Made by a program: the position numbers and the translations under genes
Shown here: one piece after another, positions 36,180 to 46,460 of the stretch
Layout: each line of letters begins with the position of its first letter
Position numbering within the stretch: the first letter of the stretch is position 1
Source: Voacanga thouarsii
Lineage: Eukaryota > Streptophyta > Magnoliopsida > Gentianales > Apocynaceae
Direction of reading: 5' to 3'
NCBI GenBank assembly: GCA_026120185.1
Contig: JANUWF010000008.1
Location: 6,882,001 to 6,946,000, forward strand
DNA length: 64,000 nt
Notes under the pieces: generated by a model
The model's database searches: none
What the model was told of the DNA's origin: nothing
What the model saw: the letters and a program-made list of their open reading frames with translations, nothing else

Positions 36180-37060
36180 CAGTGATATTTTTAGTGAAAT
36201 GTCATTAAAAGCATTAGTGAAATCTTTTGTCGCCAATACACATTCATCTGTTCAAGGGCATGAAGAAGCTTCCCAACAATTGTGCGACCAAAGGAAACAA
36301 TTAGTTTAGATTGTTGAGGAGACTCATGAGTTCCTGCTAGCTCGTACAATGGACCATGAAAAGAAGAAAAAAAAAAAAAAGAGGCTATGACGGACAATTG
36401 CATGATGTGGCAAGAGAGGTTCCTCTCAATTCTTGGAAAACAATGGGCCCAATGATGATGTATGGAGTTTAACATACCTCAAGAAGTTAGATCTATCATT
36501 CATTCTAAGAAACTCTTGAGGATGTTGACGAATTCTACCCTTCACCCCAATCTCAGGGAGGTAACTTGGTATTTGTAGAAGCATTGAAAAGTAAGGATTT
36601 CCCAATCCCATCTTTAAGAACTCAAACACTAAGTTTAAAGGGGTATTTTAAATTGTAAAAATTCTTTTGAAGGGTTAATCGGTGATTTCAAGCTTGATGC
36701 ATTCTTTCGAAACCATGTGCACTTATCTGTTGACAAAAATATTTGTGTGTCTAAAGAAATGTTAGAAAAAGGGGTTTAGGTGTTTTGCTTTAGTGAGAAA
36801 AATTATTTTCATAAACGTTTTATTTCTCAAAAACCTCTCTTCATTCTACATTCATCATGCCTATCTTCTATTTTGAGCCTTAATTTCTTTTCAAAAGGTG
36901 TGATAAGGAAGCATGATGAGTGTGAAAAGTTTTTGTGTTATATTTTTTATTTGAGTCTTTTTTCTTTAGTTTGTTTTCTTTTATTTAGGTATGTTTTTAT
37001 TTTATTATTATTTTCCTTGTGCTTGTATTTGTTTTATAGGAATAAAGCCTTCTTGGACAA
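36180..37060 (+). pseudogene. Decayed ORF of unknown function in element A
   Basis: Scattered pieces match the ORF at 56776-57603 of element B: SFVANTHSSVQGHEEASQQL near 36215, PNLREVTWYL near 36540, then FEGxxxxxKLDAFFRNHVH near 36680, and FSEKNYFHKRFISQKP with LHSSCLSSILSLNFF near 36790-36900. Several stops and a poly-A insertion at 36360 break it. I do not recognise the protein; the first part could be a gag remnant. Confidence 0.5.
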
Positions 37061-37189
37061 GCCCTTCTTGTTACCTCAAGATTGGATATCTATTGGAGCA
37101 TTATTGCACTTGGGAAGTATTACTTAAACTTTCTAACCCCATATTATTTTTAGTCCCTTTGGAGATGCGTTCTTGTGTTTATTTTTTTG

Positions 37190-37650
37190 CCATTGAGGAC
37201 AATGTCCAATTTAAGTGTGGGGGGAGTGATTTGATTGACAAGTCTTCTATACATATACTTTAGCCTTCTTGGGAGAAAATTTTGAGCGAAAATTTTGAAA
37301 TATTTTGAAATTGAGAAATAATTCTATTTTAAGCACAAAGTATGGGAGTATTTTCTTTCTTTTCTTTTCCCCTTATATTTTTGGTCCCATGGTATTGTTG
37401 TTCTTGTTATATTTATTTGGCCATTCAGGACAATGTCCAGTTTAAGTGTGGGGGGAGTGATTTGATTGACAAGTCTTCTATACATATACTTTAGCCTTCT
37501 TGAGAGAAAATTTTGAGCGAAATTTTTTTCAAACTTTTGTGCAAATTCTTGAGATTTCAAGCTATATTTTTAATGCATGTCTTTATGATGGATTATAGTG
37601 CATAGGTTCTAGATCATTTATGGCTTATGCATGATTTTTTGTACGCACTT
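37190..37650. repeat. 231-bp tandem duplication in element A
   Basis: Two units share the segment from GAGGACAATGTCCA through TTAAGTGTGGGGGGAGTG to GAGAAAATTTTGAGCG. The TTAAGTGTGG start is at 37211 and 37442, an offset of 231 bp. Confidence 0.85.
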
Positions 37651-38069
37651 GGACGAAGTAGTTCTCCTTAAACCTATTTTTCTACTAAAATTCATAGAGC
37701 ATTCTAGAACTTACTTGAATATCTCTCAAGGCAAAATAAGAAAGATAGCCATGATTTAACTTAGGGATAACGATAATAGGCCTTCTTTGGATAGTTTGAG
37801 CTTTTCAAGCCTACCTATTTTCATAACATCCTTATTGCTTATTTTGAGCCTAAATTGTTGATTTCTTTCTTTAAAACCCGTCACAATAGTTTGTCCATTG
37901 CAAGAGAATGTGGAGAAAGAATGTTTGAATAATTTTCCAAATCTTTATACTCTTGATGGATGAAAGTATATGCAAGAGAATGTTGAGAAATAATGTTGGG
38001 ATAAAGATCATGACTTGTTACATTCAGTCATGGATCAATAATGAGTTAAGCTGGGAAAAGAAAAGTAGT

Positions 38070-38260
38070 AGTAAGAATGAAAGAAAGAAGTTGGAAAAGA
38101 GAGAGAAGAAAGAGAATAGAAAAAGAGAGGAGAAAAAGAAAAAAAAAAAAAGCTGCTAGGAAGAATGGAAAGAGAAGAAGTGAGAAAAAGAAAAAACAGC
38201 AGCAGTGCAAGAGAAGAAAAATGTTTGAAAGAAAAAGAAGAAAAGAAACGATCACAAAAG
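38070..38260 (+). repeat. Purine-rich low-complexity tract in element A
   Basis: Almost only A and G for about 190 bases. The open frames on both strands here (KKKK-rich and FFLLFF-rich) are composition artefacts. A similar tract lies at 59890-59960 in element B. Confidence 0.85.
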
Positions 38261-38899
38261 GAATGGTGATTGAGCTGTAAAAGTTAAAGTTCATATTGAA
38301 GTACTTGACACCATTGCTGGAAAATTTGAGTGATCTTGTGGAAAAAATAAAGAAGAGTTGATGAAAAAAAGAAAGAGAAAAAATGCAGGATTTGCTTGCG
38401 TGGAGTTGTAATTGCTGAATAAGGTTATGGTTTGATCGATTTTTGAAATAGGAGAGTAAGAAGAGTTGGAAATTATTGATTTATTTTGTTTATTCTTTTC
38501 TTGCTAACTCTCAGTTTCTTTGCCATTTGATTTTCCTATACCATTCGTTTGATAAGCTACATTACAAGCTTAAAAGTCCTACTTGGTCTAAGTAGAATCA
38601 TGATATGTCTCGGATTAGTGGAGAGAGTGTATGAAAAGTAAGCCTATTGGATGCATATTCTTTTTGAACTAAATTCTTTCCAATGGTTTGAGAATATTGT
38701 GAAGTATTGAAATGGTTCTACTAAGTCATTTATCACTAACACAAGTCTTGCATTGGTTGTGAAAGATATAGTACCATGTGTTTTATCTTCTTGAATGAAG
38801 AAAGCGATGAAGATATTGTTTTGAAACTGATTTGGTGATTAATAAAACTTTGTGTTTTCCTACTTGTTCTTGATACTTTGCTTGAGGACAAGCAAAGAG

Positions 38900-38916
38900 C
38901 TAAGTGTGGGGAAATA
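38900..38916 (+). other. Polypurine tract of element A
   Basis: AAGTGTGGGGAAATA immediately precedes the 3' LTR start at 38917, following the ACAAGCAAAGAG context usual before Athila/Tat 3' LTRs. Confidence 0.85.
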
Positions 38917-40460
38917 TGATAGGGGCTGAATTTGTCATATTTTTCCTAGTTATTTGAGGTTTTTTTTGTGATACATTTTGTTCAATAATTAGTCATATTC
39001 CTTCATATTTGAGATTTTACCCTTGGAAAGGTATTTTGTTCATTATTACATATTTTTAGGGTAAAACGAAACAAAAACGTCGCAAAATAGAGAAGAGGCA
39101 GCGCCGGCTAGGGCTCTAGAACCGGCGCCGGCCATGCACTGTTTACACAAACTTCAAAGCGATGAAAAATTGGCAAAATAGAGGGAAGCAGAGTGGAACC
39201 GGTGCCTGCTCCAAGAGTCAAGGCGGCACCGGTTGCATACTGGTCTTTATTATGTGGAATTTGGAGAAAATTTGGCGAACAAGTATAGAAGCAGAACACA
39301 ACCTGTGTCAGCTCTGAGAGCCAAGGTGGCACCGGCTATGCCCTGAAGTTAAAGCAGTGCTTGATTTTTTTTCTATGCGCTTTTTGGTAATTTGTGGAGT
39401 TTTAGTAACTTCCAACTTCTACTCGGCCAATAACATTGTACTTACGAGTTTAGGCACTTCCTAAGCCTATAAATAGATGAAAAACACAAGGAAAAGGAAG
39501 GAGAATTCATTGATTATCATAGAAAATCACTCAATCTAAGAAGGAATTCTTCAATTCAAGAAGGGTTGTACAAGAAGGTCTTTAAAGGAAAAAAAAGGAG
39601 GCTTGTCTATGAGTGCTTTCTTTTACTTTTTTTTTTCTTGAACAATGATATGTTAATTGTTTCATTATAATTTGACATTTTTTTAGATAGTTATGATTCT
39701 TAGAGTTATTTGATCTTTTGATTAATTGATTGTTCTTCTTGGTATTTAATTACTTGGGTGTATTACGAGATTAATTGGTTGTTTCTTTTCATTAACTTAC
39801 TAGACCAAAGAGGTTGATGGTAGTTGCAATTGATTGATTTCATATTTACTGGTTGTTAACTTGCTAGACCAAAGAGGTTAATTGCTGAGAATTGAGTAAT
39901 TAAAGGTTAATTAATGTTTGCAAGACCAAGGATTCATTGATTAATTTCATGCTTTAAATTTGCCAGACCAAGGAAATTTAATTAAGGATTGTGTTTAATG
40001 CATCTTTTGGATGAATTAGTTGAGACAGACCAAGTGATACTAATTTATCTAGAAGATAGTAATTAGTTGAGACAGACCAAGTGATGCTAATTTACCTTTA
40101 TCCTTCATGATGCCAAGAGAAGAATTAGTTATGATAATGGTTAAGTCCTTTGAGATCATGTTTATCTAAACAATGGTTTGAGTTACATACTTCTTCATCC
40201 TTGACATGTATATATTTTGTTTTTATTTTCCTTTGTTTTATTTTGTTTCTTTTCACTTTATCGAGTCGGTTAAATAATGAAAGAAAGGTAATTAATGTCT
40301 ACTTGTTCCTTGAGGATCGACACTCGTTTGAACCTTATGGTCGGTTAATGATGAGTACGCTTGCTCATATGTGTGATTTGTGTTGAACGTTTTAATTTAA
40401 ATTTGATTGGGAGTGTGCTTAGTTGTTGTATGATTTTTATGCCCAAGTCCGGACACATCA
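38917..40460 (+). repeat. 3' LTR of element A
   Basis: Begins TGATAGGGGCTGAATT and ends CCGGACACATCA. It is collinear with 34206-35743 with few differences. TATA box at 39468-39475. Confidence 0.93.
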
Positions 40461-40970
40461 ATGTGAAGGAGGATAGCATCCTCGACAGTGCAGTACTATC
40501 TGAGGATGATGAGGAGGTGTTTGTGGGGATGTACCCGAGGTACTTGAGGAGGAGATACTAGATTTGTAGGTTGTTGATGTAGGAGAGGACCAAGAAGTAC
40601 CCGAGATGGGGGTACCTGTAGTTGAGAGCCTATTAGAGATAGACTCAGAGCTATTGGCTTGGTTGCAGCCAGTTCCAGACGGAGATGAGAAGGTTGATGC
40701 AGCAGCATCTTATACAGTCTCGACTGATTTAGGACCTCCCGTATTAGACAGCGAGGATGATGAGTAGGAGGGTGAGATATATATATACTATGATATGTAC
40801 AATTCGACCGATGTATATAACTTTGTACTTGACACACAAATTTTGTACTGACTTTGTGATAAATAAGAATGAATATGTGTTATGTTTTTCTAATTGCACT
40901 ATGCTTATTTATGATTGCTTTTGAACTATGTTACATTTGGTATACCTGTAAAATCTTATGAACTGTACAA

Positions 40971-41900
40971 ATGCCTCCTAAACAAACCTTTAGATGATCA
41001 TCATGAGTTACTCGAAATAACCCTAGATCAATAGTGAAAGAACTGTAGGCGGAAGGTCCCCACCTCACAACCATGGACCACCCTATGTTTTAGAACTTCC
41101 AAAAGATGCTGTCATGATCTAATAGCAGACTGAGAATGCTAGGGTAAATAAGAGTATGAGTACCAAAAGTCAGTAAGGTGAAGTCGAGTCGGATTGAGCC
41201 CTTGAGCGCTTTTTGAAATATCACCCTTCATAATTCCAAGGGCAACCTAACTCAGAATAGGAGGCTGAAAATTGGATTAAGCAGATAGAGAAGATTTTTG
41301 CAGCCCTGAATTATTCAGAGCAAAGGAAGGTACAACTTGCTATATTCTAGTTGAAAGGACCTGCCCAAGATTGGTGGGCAAGAGAGATGAATCAATGAGA
41401 ATGGAAGTGGGCGGATTTTAAGGCCAGATTTAAGGAGTTTATTCCCATTTGGGTGGTAGAAAGAAAGGAGGATGAATTTCAAGTTGTTTGGTAAGGAGGT
41501 CGTACGGTGGGACAATACACTACTGAATTTACTAGACTATCAAAATATTGCTCACTCTTAGTCCATTCAGAAGTAGAGAGGGTTAGATGTTTTGTGAAAG
41601 GTTTACGGCCAAAGCTAAAAAAAGTATTTGCAAGTATGGCTCCTACCAGTTATAATGCTGTAATAGAAATGGCTTCTAGAACAGAAATGGCCAATATTGA
41701 ACAGGCAGGCAAGAGGAACCGTGGTGAATTTCGAGGCATGAATCAAAAAAGACCTAGAGGGTCCCAATAGCAGAGGAAAAGGAGGATGCAAAGGAATGGC
41801 GGCCTGACTATCCCGATGGGTGGACCATTCTTATTTAAATTCTTTAATTATGGGAAAATGGGGCATAAGATTTTAAATTGCCCTCACCCATGAAGGATAG
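40971..41900 (+). pseudogene. Degenerate gag of the Tekay-like element
   Basis: Starts MPPKQTFR at 40971. Gag-core pieces follow: QIEKIFAALNYSEQRKVQLA near 41287-41345, LKGPAQDWWAREM near 41352-41392, then an open frame 41507-41770 with YTTEFTRLSKYCSLLV, RCFVKGLRPKL and MASRTEMANI. These are conserved retrotransposon gag segments. The zinc knuckle near 41845-41885 reads FNYGKMGHKILNC, so the first Cys pair is lost while His and the last Cys remain. Several stops interrupt it. Confidence 0.85.
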
Positions 41901-42039
41901 GAGGATGGAGCTGCCCTGGAGGTAACAACCAATGATAAAGGTCAGGATCTGGAAGAGGAAACCCATGGCATGCTTCTACCTCCAGAACTAGACCCCCCAA
42001 ATCGCAAGTAAACTCTCGGTGGTGGCCTTAGAGAAAATA

Positions 42040-43560
42040 GATAATTAGACTGTAGTGGTGGAAGGTACACTCCTTAATTTTTATCATACTACCAAAATAT
42101 TAGTAGATCCCGGTTCTATGAATCCCTTTGTTGCCAATTTATTTCTTGATTCTATGGAGATAAAAGAAGAAAAAATTTCATATGAAATGATTGTTAGTAC
42201 CCCATTGGGAAAGTAAGTGAATAGTGAGAAAATACATAGGAACTGTAAGATCTTGGTAAGAGATGAAGTATTGGAAGGAAATTTGATATGTTTACTCATA
42301 GAGGATTATGATGCTATCTTGGGCATGGATTGGCTATCTCAGCATCATGTTCAAGTTGATTGTAGACATAAGGTAGTACATTTCCATAGGCTTAGGAAAC
42401 CTATATTGGAATTTGTAGGTGAGGCTGGAAGGAAAAGTAATGCTTTTGTATCGGGACTTAAGGCTCAAAAGATGATTAGGAAAGGATGCACATGATACTT
42501 GGCTTATGTAATTAATAAGCCAAGAAACGTTAAGAAACCCGAAGATGTTACTGTTGTGAATGAATATTTAGATGTTTTTCCAGCGGAATTAAAGGAGTTA
42601 CTGTTGTAGAGAGAAGTAGAGTTTTCTATTGAGTTAGTGCCATTGGCAAAACCAATTTCAAGGACCCCTTATAGAATGGCACCTACAGAATTGCAGGAGC
42701 TCAAGAAAAAACTACTGAAATTAATAGAGCAAGGGTTTATCTTACTGAGCGCTTCACCGTGGGGAGCACCCATATTATATGTTAAGAAGAAAGATGAGTC
42801 ATTGTAAATGTGTATAGATTATCAAGGAATGAATGCAGTAATGGTAAAGAATAAATATCCGTTGCCCATGATTGATGAACTGTTTGATCAGTTGCAAGGA
42901 GTTGGATGTTTCTCGAAATTAGACTTAAGGTAATAACATTATCAGGTCTGGATTCGGGAAGAAGATATACTAAAAACTGCATTTAACACTCGATATGGAC
43001 ATTTTGAGCTTGTAGTGATGCCCTTTGGTGTTACTAATGCCCCTACTGATTTTTTGGACTTAATGCACTGAACATTCTGGCCATACTTAGATAATGTTGT
43101 GGTCATATTCATAGATGACATTTTGGTATACTCTAAAAATCCCCAAGAACATAGGCAACATCTCCGAAAAGTATTAGGGAAGTTAAGAGAGACTAAATTA
43201 TATGTGAAATTTAGTAAGTGTGAGTTTTGGTTGCAAGAAGTAGCAATCTTGGGACGCGTGATATCCAAGGATGGGATTATAGTAAATCTTGCAAAAGTTA
43301 AAGTGGCGCCAAATTGGGAATGTCTTGAGACTCTGACCAAAATTCAAAGTTCCCTGAGATTGGCAGGATATTATTAAAGATTTATTGAAGGAACTCTCTA
43401 AAATATTTCACTTTTGAATCGACCTGCCCAAAAAGAAGTTCCTTATGTTGGAACTAAGAAGCGTGAGAGAAATTTTCTACAGTTGAGAGAAGGATTAAAT
43501 TTTGCTCCTGTTCTAATATTGCCAGTGATGGAATCATTTACTGAGATTGGTATTGTATCT
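42040..43560 (+). pseudogene. Degenerate protease and reverse transcriptase
   Basis: The protease active-site segment ILVDPGSMNPFV near 42100 keeps Asp and Gly. EDYDAILGMDWLSQHHV at 42300-42350 is the protease end. RT follows: [45 protein letters not shown] motif pieces [43 protein letters not shown]. The catalytic box FIDDILVYS at 43111-43119 is intact. It then runs into KFSKCEFWLQEVAILGRVIS. Stops occur at sites such as CAG-to-TAG (42607) and CGA-to-TGA (43068). RNase H is cut short after about 43560. Confidence 0.88.
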
Positions 43561-43599
43561 TGAAATAGTCTGCGATGAGACAAGATGTTTTAATGAAGG

Positions 43600-44758
43600 C
43601 ACCTTGAAGTAATTATACTATCCATCCAAGAGCTATAAAGATATAGCAGGACTTAAAATGGGATTATTAGTGAATTGGTATAAAGAAGGATATCTTAGAT
43701 TTTTTAGCTCAATGTTTAACTTGTCAACAAGTGAAAGCCGATCAGCAACGACCTAGAAGGTTATTGTAGCCGTTACCAACTTTATCATGGAAATAGGATG
43801 AAATTACTATGGATTTCATTACAAGATTACCCATGGCAGTAGGATAGCGAGATATTATATTGGTGATAGTGGATTGATTGACTAAGTCCACTCATTTTAT
43901 CCCTATCAATTAGCGGGATTTCTTAGAGAAGTTAAATAAGGTCTATATGGAGGAAGTAATCAGACTTCATAGAGTAGCCCCTAGTATTATGTCGAATCGA
44001 GACCCTAAATTTACTTCGAGGTTTTTGACTAAATTACAGCAAAGATACAAGACAACTGTAAAGTTCAGTACAACAGCGCACCCACAAATGGATGAATAGA
44101 CAAAACGAGTGAATAGAGCTTTGAAAGACATGTTGAGAGCCTATGCTTTGGATTTTGGAACTAAGTGGATTGATAATTTAGCGTATGCAGGATTTGCATA
44201 AGAATTGGAATGGCTCGTTTGAAGCTTTATATGGAAGAAAATGTTAGTTCCCGTTATATTGGGAAAGTTTAGGACAGAGAACAGGCGAACAAGATGCTTT
44301 TGATCTTGAAAAGGCCCGATAGGCTATAGAGATAATCAAAACTAAGTTGAAGTAGCGCAAAGTAGACAGAAAAGAAATTAGCATTTAGGTACGCTGGACC
44401 ATTTCCTATTGAAGAGAAAATCGGGAAAGTAGCCAATCAATTGGAGTTACCAATAGAACTTCAAGTTATTCATGACGTGTTTTATGTATCCCAACTTTGA
44501 AAATATGTGGTTGATCCTGCCCACATTTTGAATAAAGAACCCATTGAGATGACTCTAAGTTTGAAGAATAAGGAAAAGACTATTAAGATCTTGGAGTATA
44601 CTAAAAAGGAATTGCGGAATGAGAAAACTCCACTTGTACAAGTATCGTGAAATCATCATTCTGTGTAAGATGCAACTGGAGAAACAAAAGCAAAGATGCT
44701 GAAAAAGTACCCAGGTTTATTCCAAGTGTAAGCTAAATTCGAGGACGAAATTTTTTTG
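43600..44758 (+). pseudogene. Degenerate integrase of the Tekay-like element
   Basis: Zinc-finger end LTCQQVKADQQRP near 43720. Core segments are DEITMDFITRLP, LTKSTHFIP and LHRVAPSIMSNRDPKF; the second catalytic Asp codon reads AAT (Asn) at 43995. Then HPQMDExTKRVNRALKDML, where the catalytic Glu region is damaged. The C-terminal chromodomain-like part is near 44570-44750: IKILEYTKKELRNEKTPLVQ, KKYPGLFQV, KFEDEIFL. There are many stops. RNase H and the start of integrase are missing between 43560 and 43600. Confidence 0.82.
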
Positions 44759-44772
44759 TAAGGAGAGGAGAA
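44759..44772 (+). other. Polypurine tract of the Tekay-like element
   Basis: AAGGAGAGGAGAA lies immediately before the 3' LTR start TGTAACACC at 44773. Confidence 0.9.
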
Positions 44773-45739
44773 TGTAACACCCTACATTTTTACTTTCGAT
44801 TAGCTACTATTTATGATAGGATAAGAATTTGTATCGATGTCTAGAACAAAAGTTGATCGGTGTAATTAGAAGAATATTTTGGTGGAATAATATTTTGTTA
44901 GGACTTGGATGTAATTATTGAATTTGTTCTACCCGTATCCTAAATTTTTGGAAGGCTATTATTTTTAACAAAATAAGAACCTAAGGGTACTTTGAAAAAG
45001 AGAAATTGGTCAGTGTAATGAAATGCACATTTTGGTGTGAATTATACTACACGGGGTACCGGTGCATTTTCGTCGTTTTGATTGCGCCTGTGACTTTCAT
45101 CGCAAATTTGACCAAGTAGGAAATGAATTTAAGAATTTAAGTGTTACCAATGGATTCAGTAGAATTTTTGGAGTTGAATAGTGAAATAAAATATTTTTTC
45201 GTTATGAACCCGATTTTGGTTATTTCTGAAGAAAATAGGGAAATCGCGGTTAAAACGGTGTGTGTGGCATTTTGTGAGTGGTAGCCCATAGACATGTGTC
45301 AATTTAAGAAAGGTTGCATGAAGAGTTCATGCAAGACACATGAAATTATAGGATTGCAAAATAAATGAAGAATACTGTATAATTTTGTGATTGGAACACA
45401 TCACTCATAAGCCCATTTGATTAAGGTCTTGAGCAATATAATTGGCTAATAAGTGGACCAAGAGAAGATGAATGAATGGATGGGAATTGGCCAAGAATTT
45501 CGGCAGCCTTGCAAGAAGAAATAAGGGAATTTTTGTGGAGGAAGTAAAAATGGTTAGTGTATAAGAATTTTATTGGAACACACCTAAGTACATCCACCAT
45601 TAAATTAAACCACAACAAGAAATGGAGGGCAAAGATTGAGGGTTGAATGGTGGTCAAGAGGGGCTATTAAACAGCCAGAAATTTGTGAGCCAAGAGGGAG
45701 AAAAACCAAGAGAAAAAGAAAAAGGAGAGAGAAAGAAAG

Positions 45740-45741
<2 letters not shown>

Positions 45742-45777
<36 letters not shown>
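45742..45777. repeat. (TG)18 microsatellite
   Basis: Pure TG array in the 3' LTR; the 5' LTR has only GTGTATGTG at the same place (28725), so it expanded after insertion. Confidence 0.95.
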
Positions 45778-45778
<1 letters not shown>

Positions 45779-46390
45779 CTTGGTATTCTTGGAGCAAAAT
45801 CACAACAAATAGCCTCAAATACAAGGTAAAACCTTACCTTTCTTGAATTAAAGTTGTTGTTGGGTGAATGATGATTATGATGATGTGAATTTTAACATAA
45901 AAACATGACTTTCATGTATTGATTTCTGATCAAAACTAGGGTTTGTGAACTTTTTTGTATGAATCTTATATATACTTGTATATGTGTCGGCCGCCTAAGA
46001 GTCTTTGAATGATGTTTTGTGGGAGGAAGAATTGAATAATTGTGGTGGTTTGAAGGCTTATTTTTAGCTGAAGAGGTGATGATCAAAGTAGAGTAAAAAT
46101 GGAATTTACTTGGTTGGAAAAATTGATTATATTAGCTTTTGATTAGAAATGATGAATTTGTATTAAATAAGTGTGGCTTTTGTGACCTATTGGAAATCTG
46201 GAAATTTAGAATTAAAGATGATTTGAAGGAGAATTGAATGAATTAATGGTTCTAAGGTGTTAAAGATTAAAGGAGAACAAAGGAAAACATGAATAGTGAA
46301 ATTGAAGTAAAACTATTGGGGCTGTTTTTGCCCAGTACCGTGCCTTAGGAACCAAAATTCTGGAAAAGGGCTCCTACAGAATTAGAGTTA

Positions 46391-46460
46391 AGAGTCTTAC
46401 AGTCGTTTTGGTATATCATAGAGTCTTACAGTCGTTTTGGTATATCATAGAGTCTTACAA
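46391..46460. repeat. 29-bp unit repeated (2.4 copies)
   Basis: AGAGTCTTACAGTCGTTTTG starts at 46391 and 46420, and a third start AGAGTCTTACA at 46449. The 5' LTR has a single copy near 29347. Confidence 0.9.

Larger units (their letters stand above)
34206..40460 (+). mobile_element. Complete non-autonomous Athila-like element A (6.26 kb)
   Basis: LTRs 34206-35743 and 38917-40460 are very similar by eye. Flanks are ATGAG (34201-34205) and ATGTG (40461-40465), one mismatch. A tRNA-Asp-type primer site follows the 5' LTR and a purine-rich AAGTGTGGGG tract precedes the 3' LTR. The 3.2 kb interior has no gag, protease, RT or integrase, only remnants of an ORF shared with the element at 54863. 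It must have relied on proteins of a related Athila/Tat element. It inserted into the Tekay leader ORF and so is younger than that element. Confidence 0.92.
34017..40765 (+). pseudogene. Acidic leader ORF upstream of gag, split by a nested element
   Basis: The first exon-like piece (34017-34205) starts MDRSDKGKHPMVEQ and is rich in Glu, Asp and Ser. It is cut by the Athila-like element at 34206-40460. The reading frame resumes in phase just after the 3' duplication (KEDSILDSAVLSEDDEEVF, up to a stop at 40561). More acidic sequence in another frame ends PPVLDSEDDE at 40765, 205 bases before gag. I recognise no domain. Position, acidity and ending resemble the leaders at 8644-9037 and 16908-17731. 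Confidence 0.6.

Noticed and set aside
38046..38294. Lys-rich and Phe/Leu-rich frames on opposite strands
   Set aside because: Composition artefact of the purine tract.
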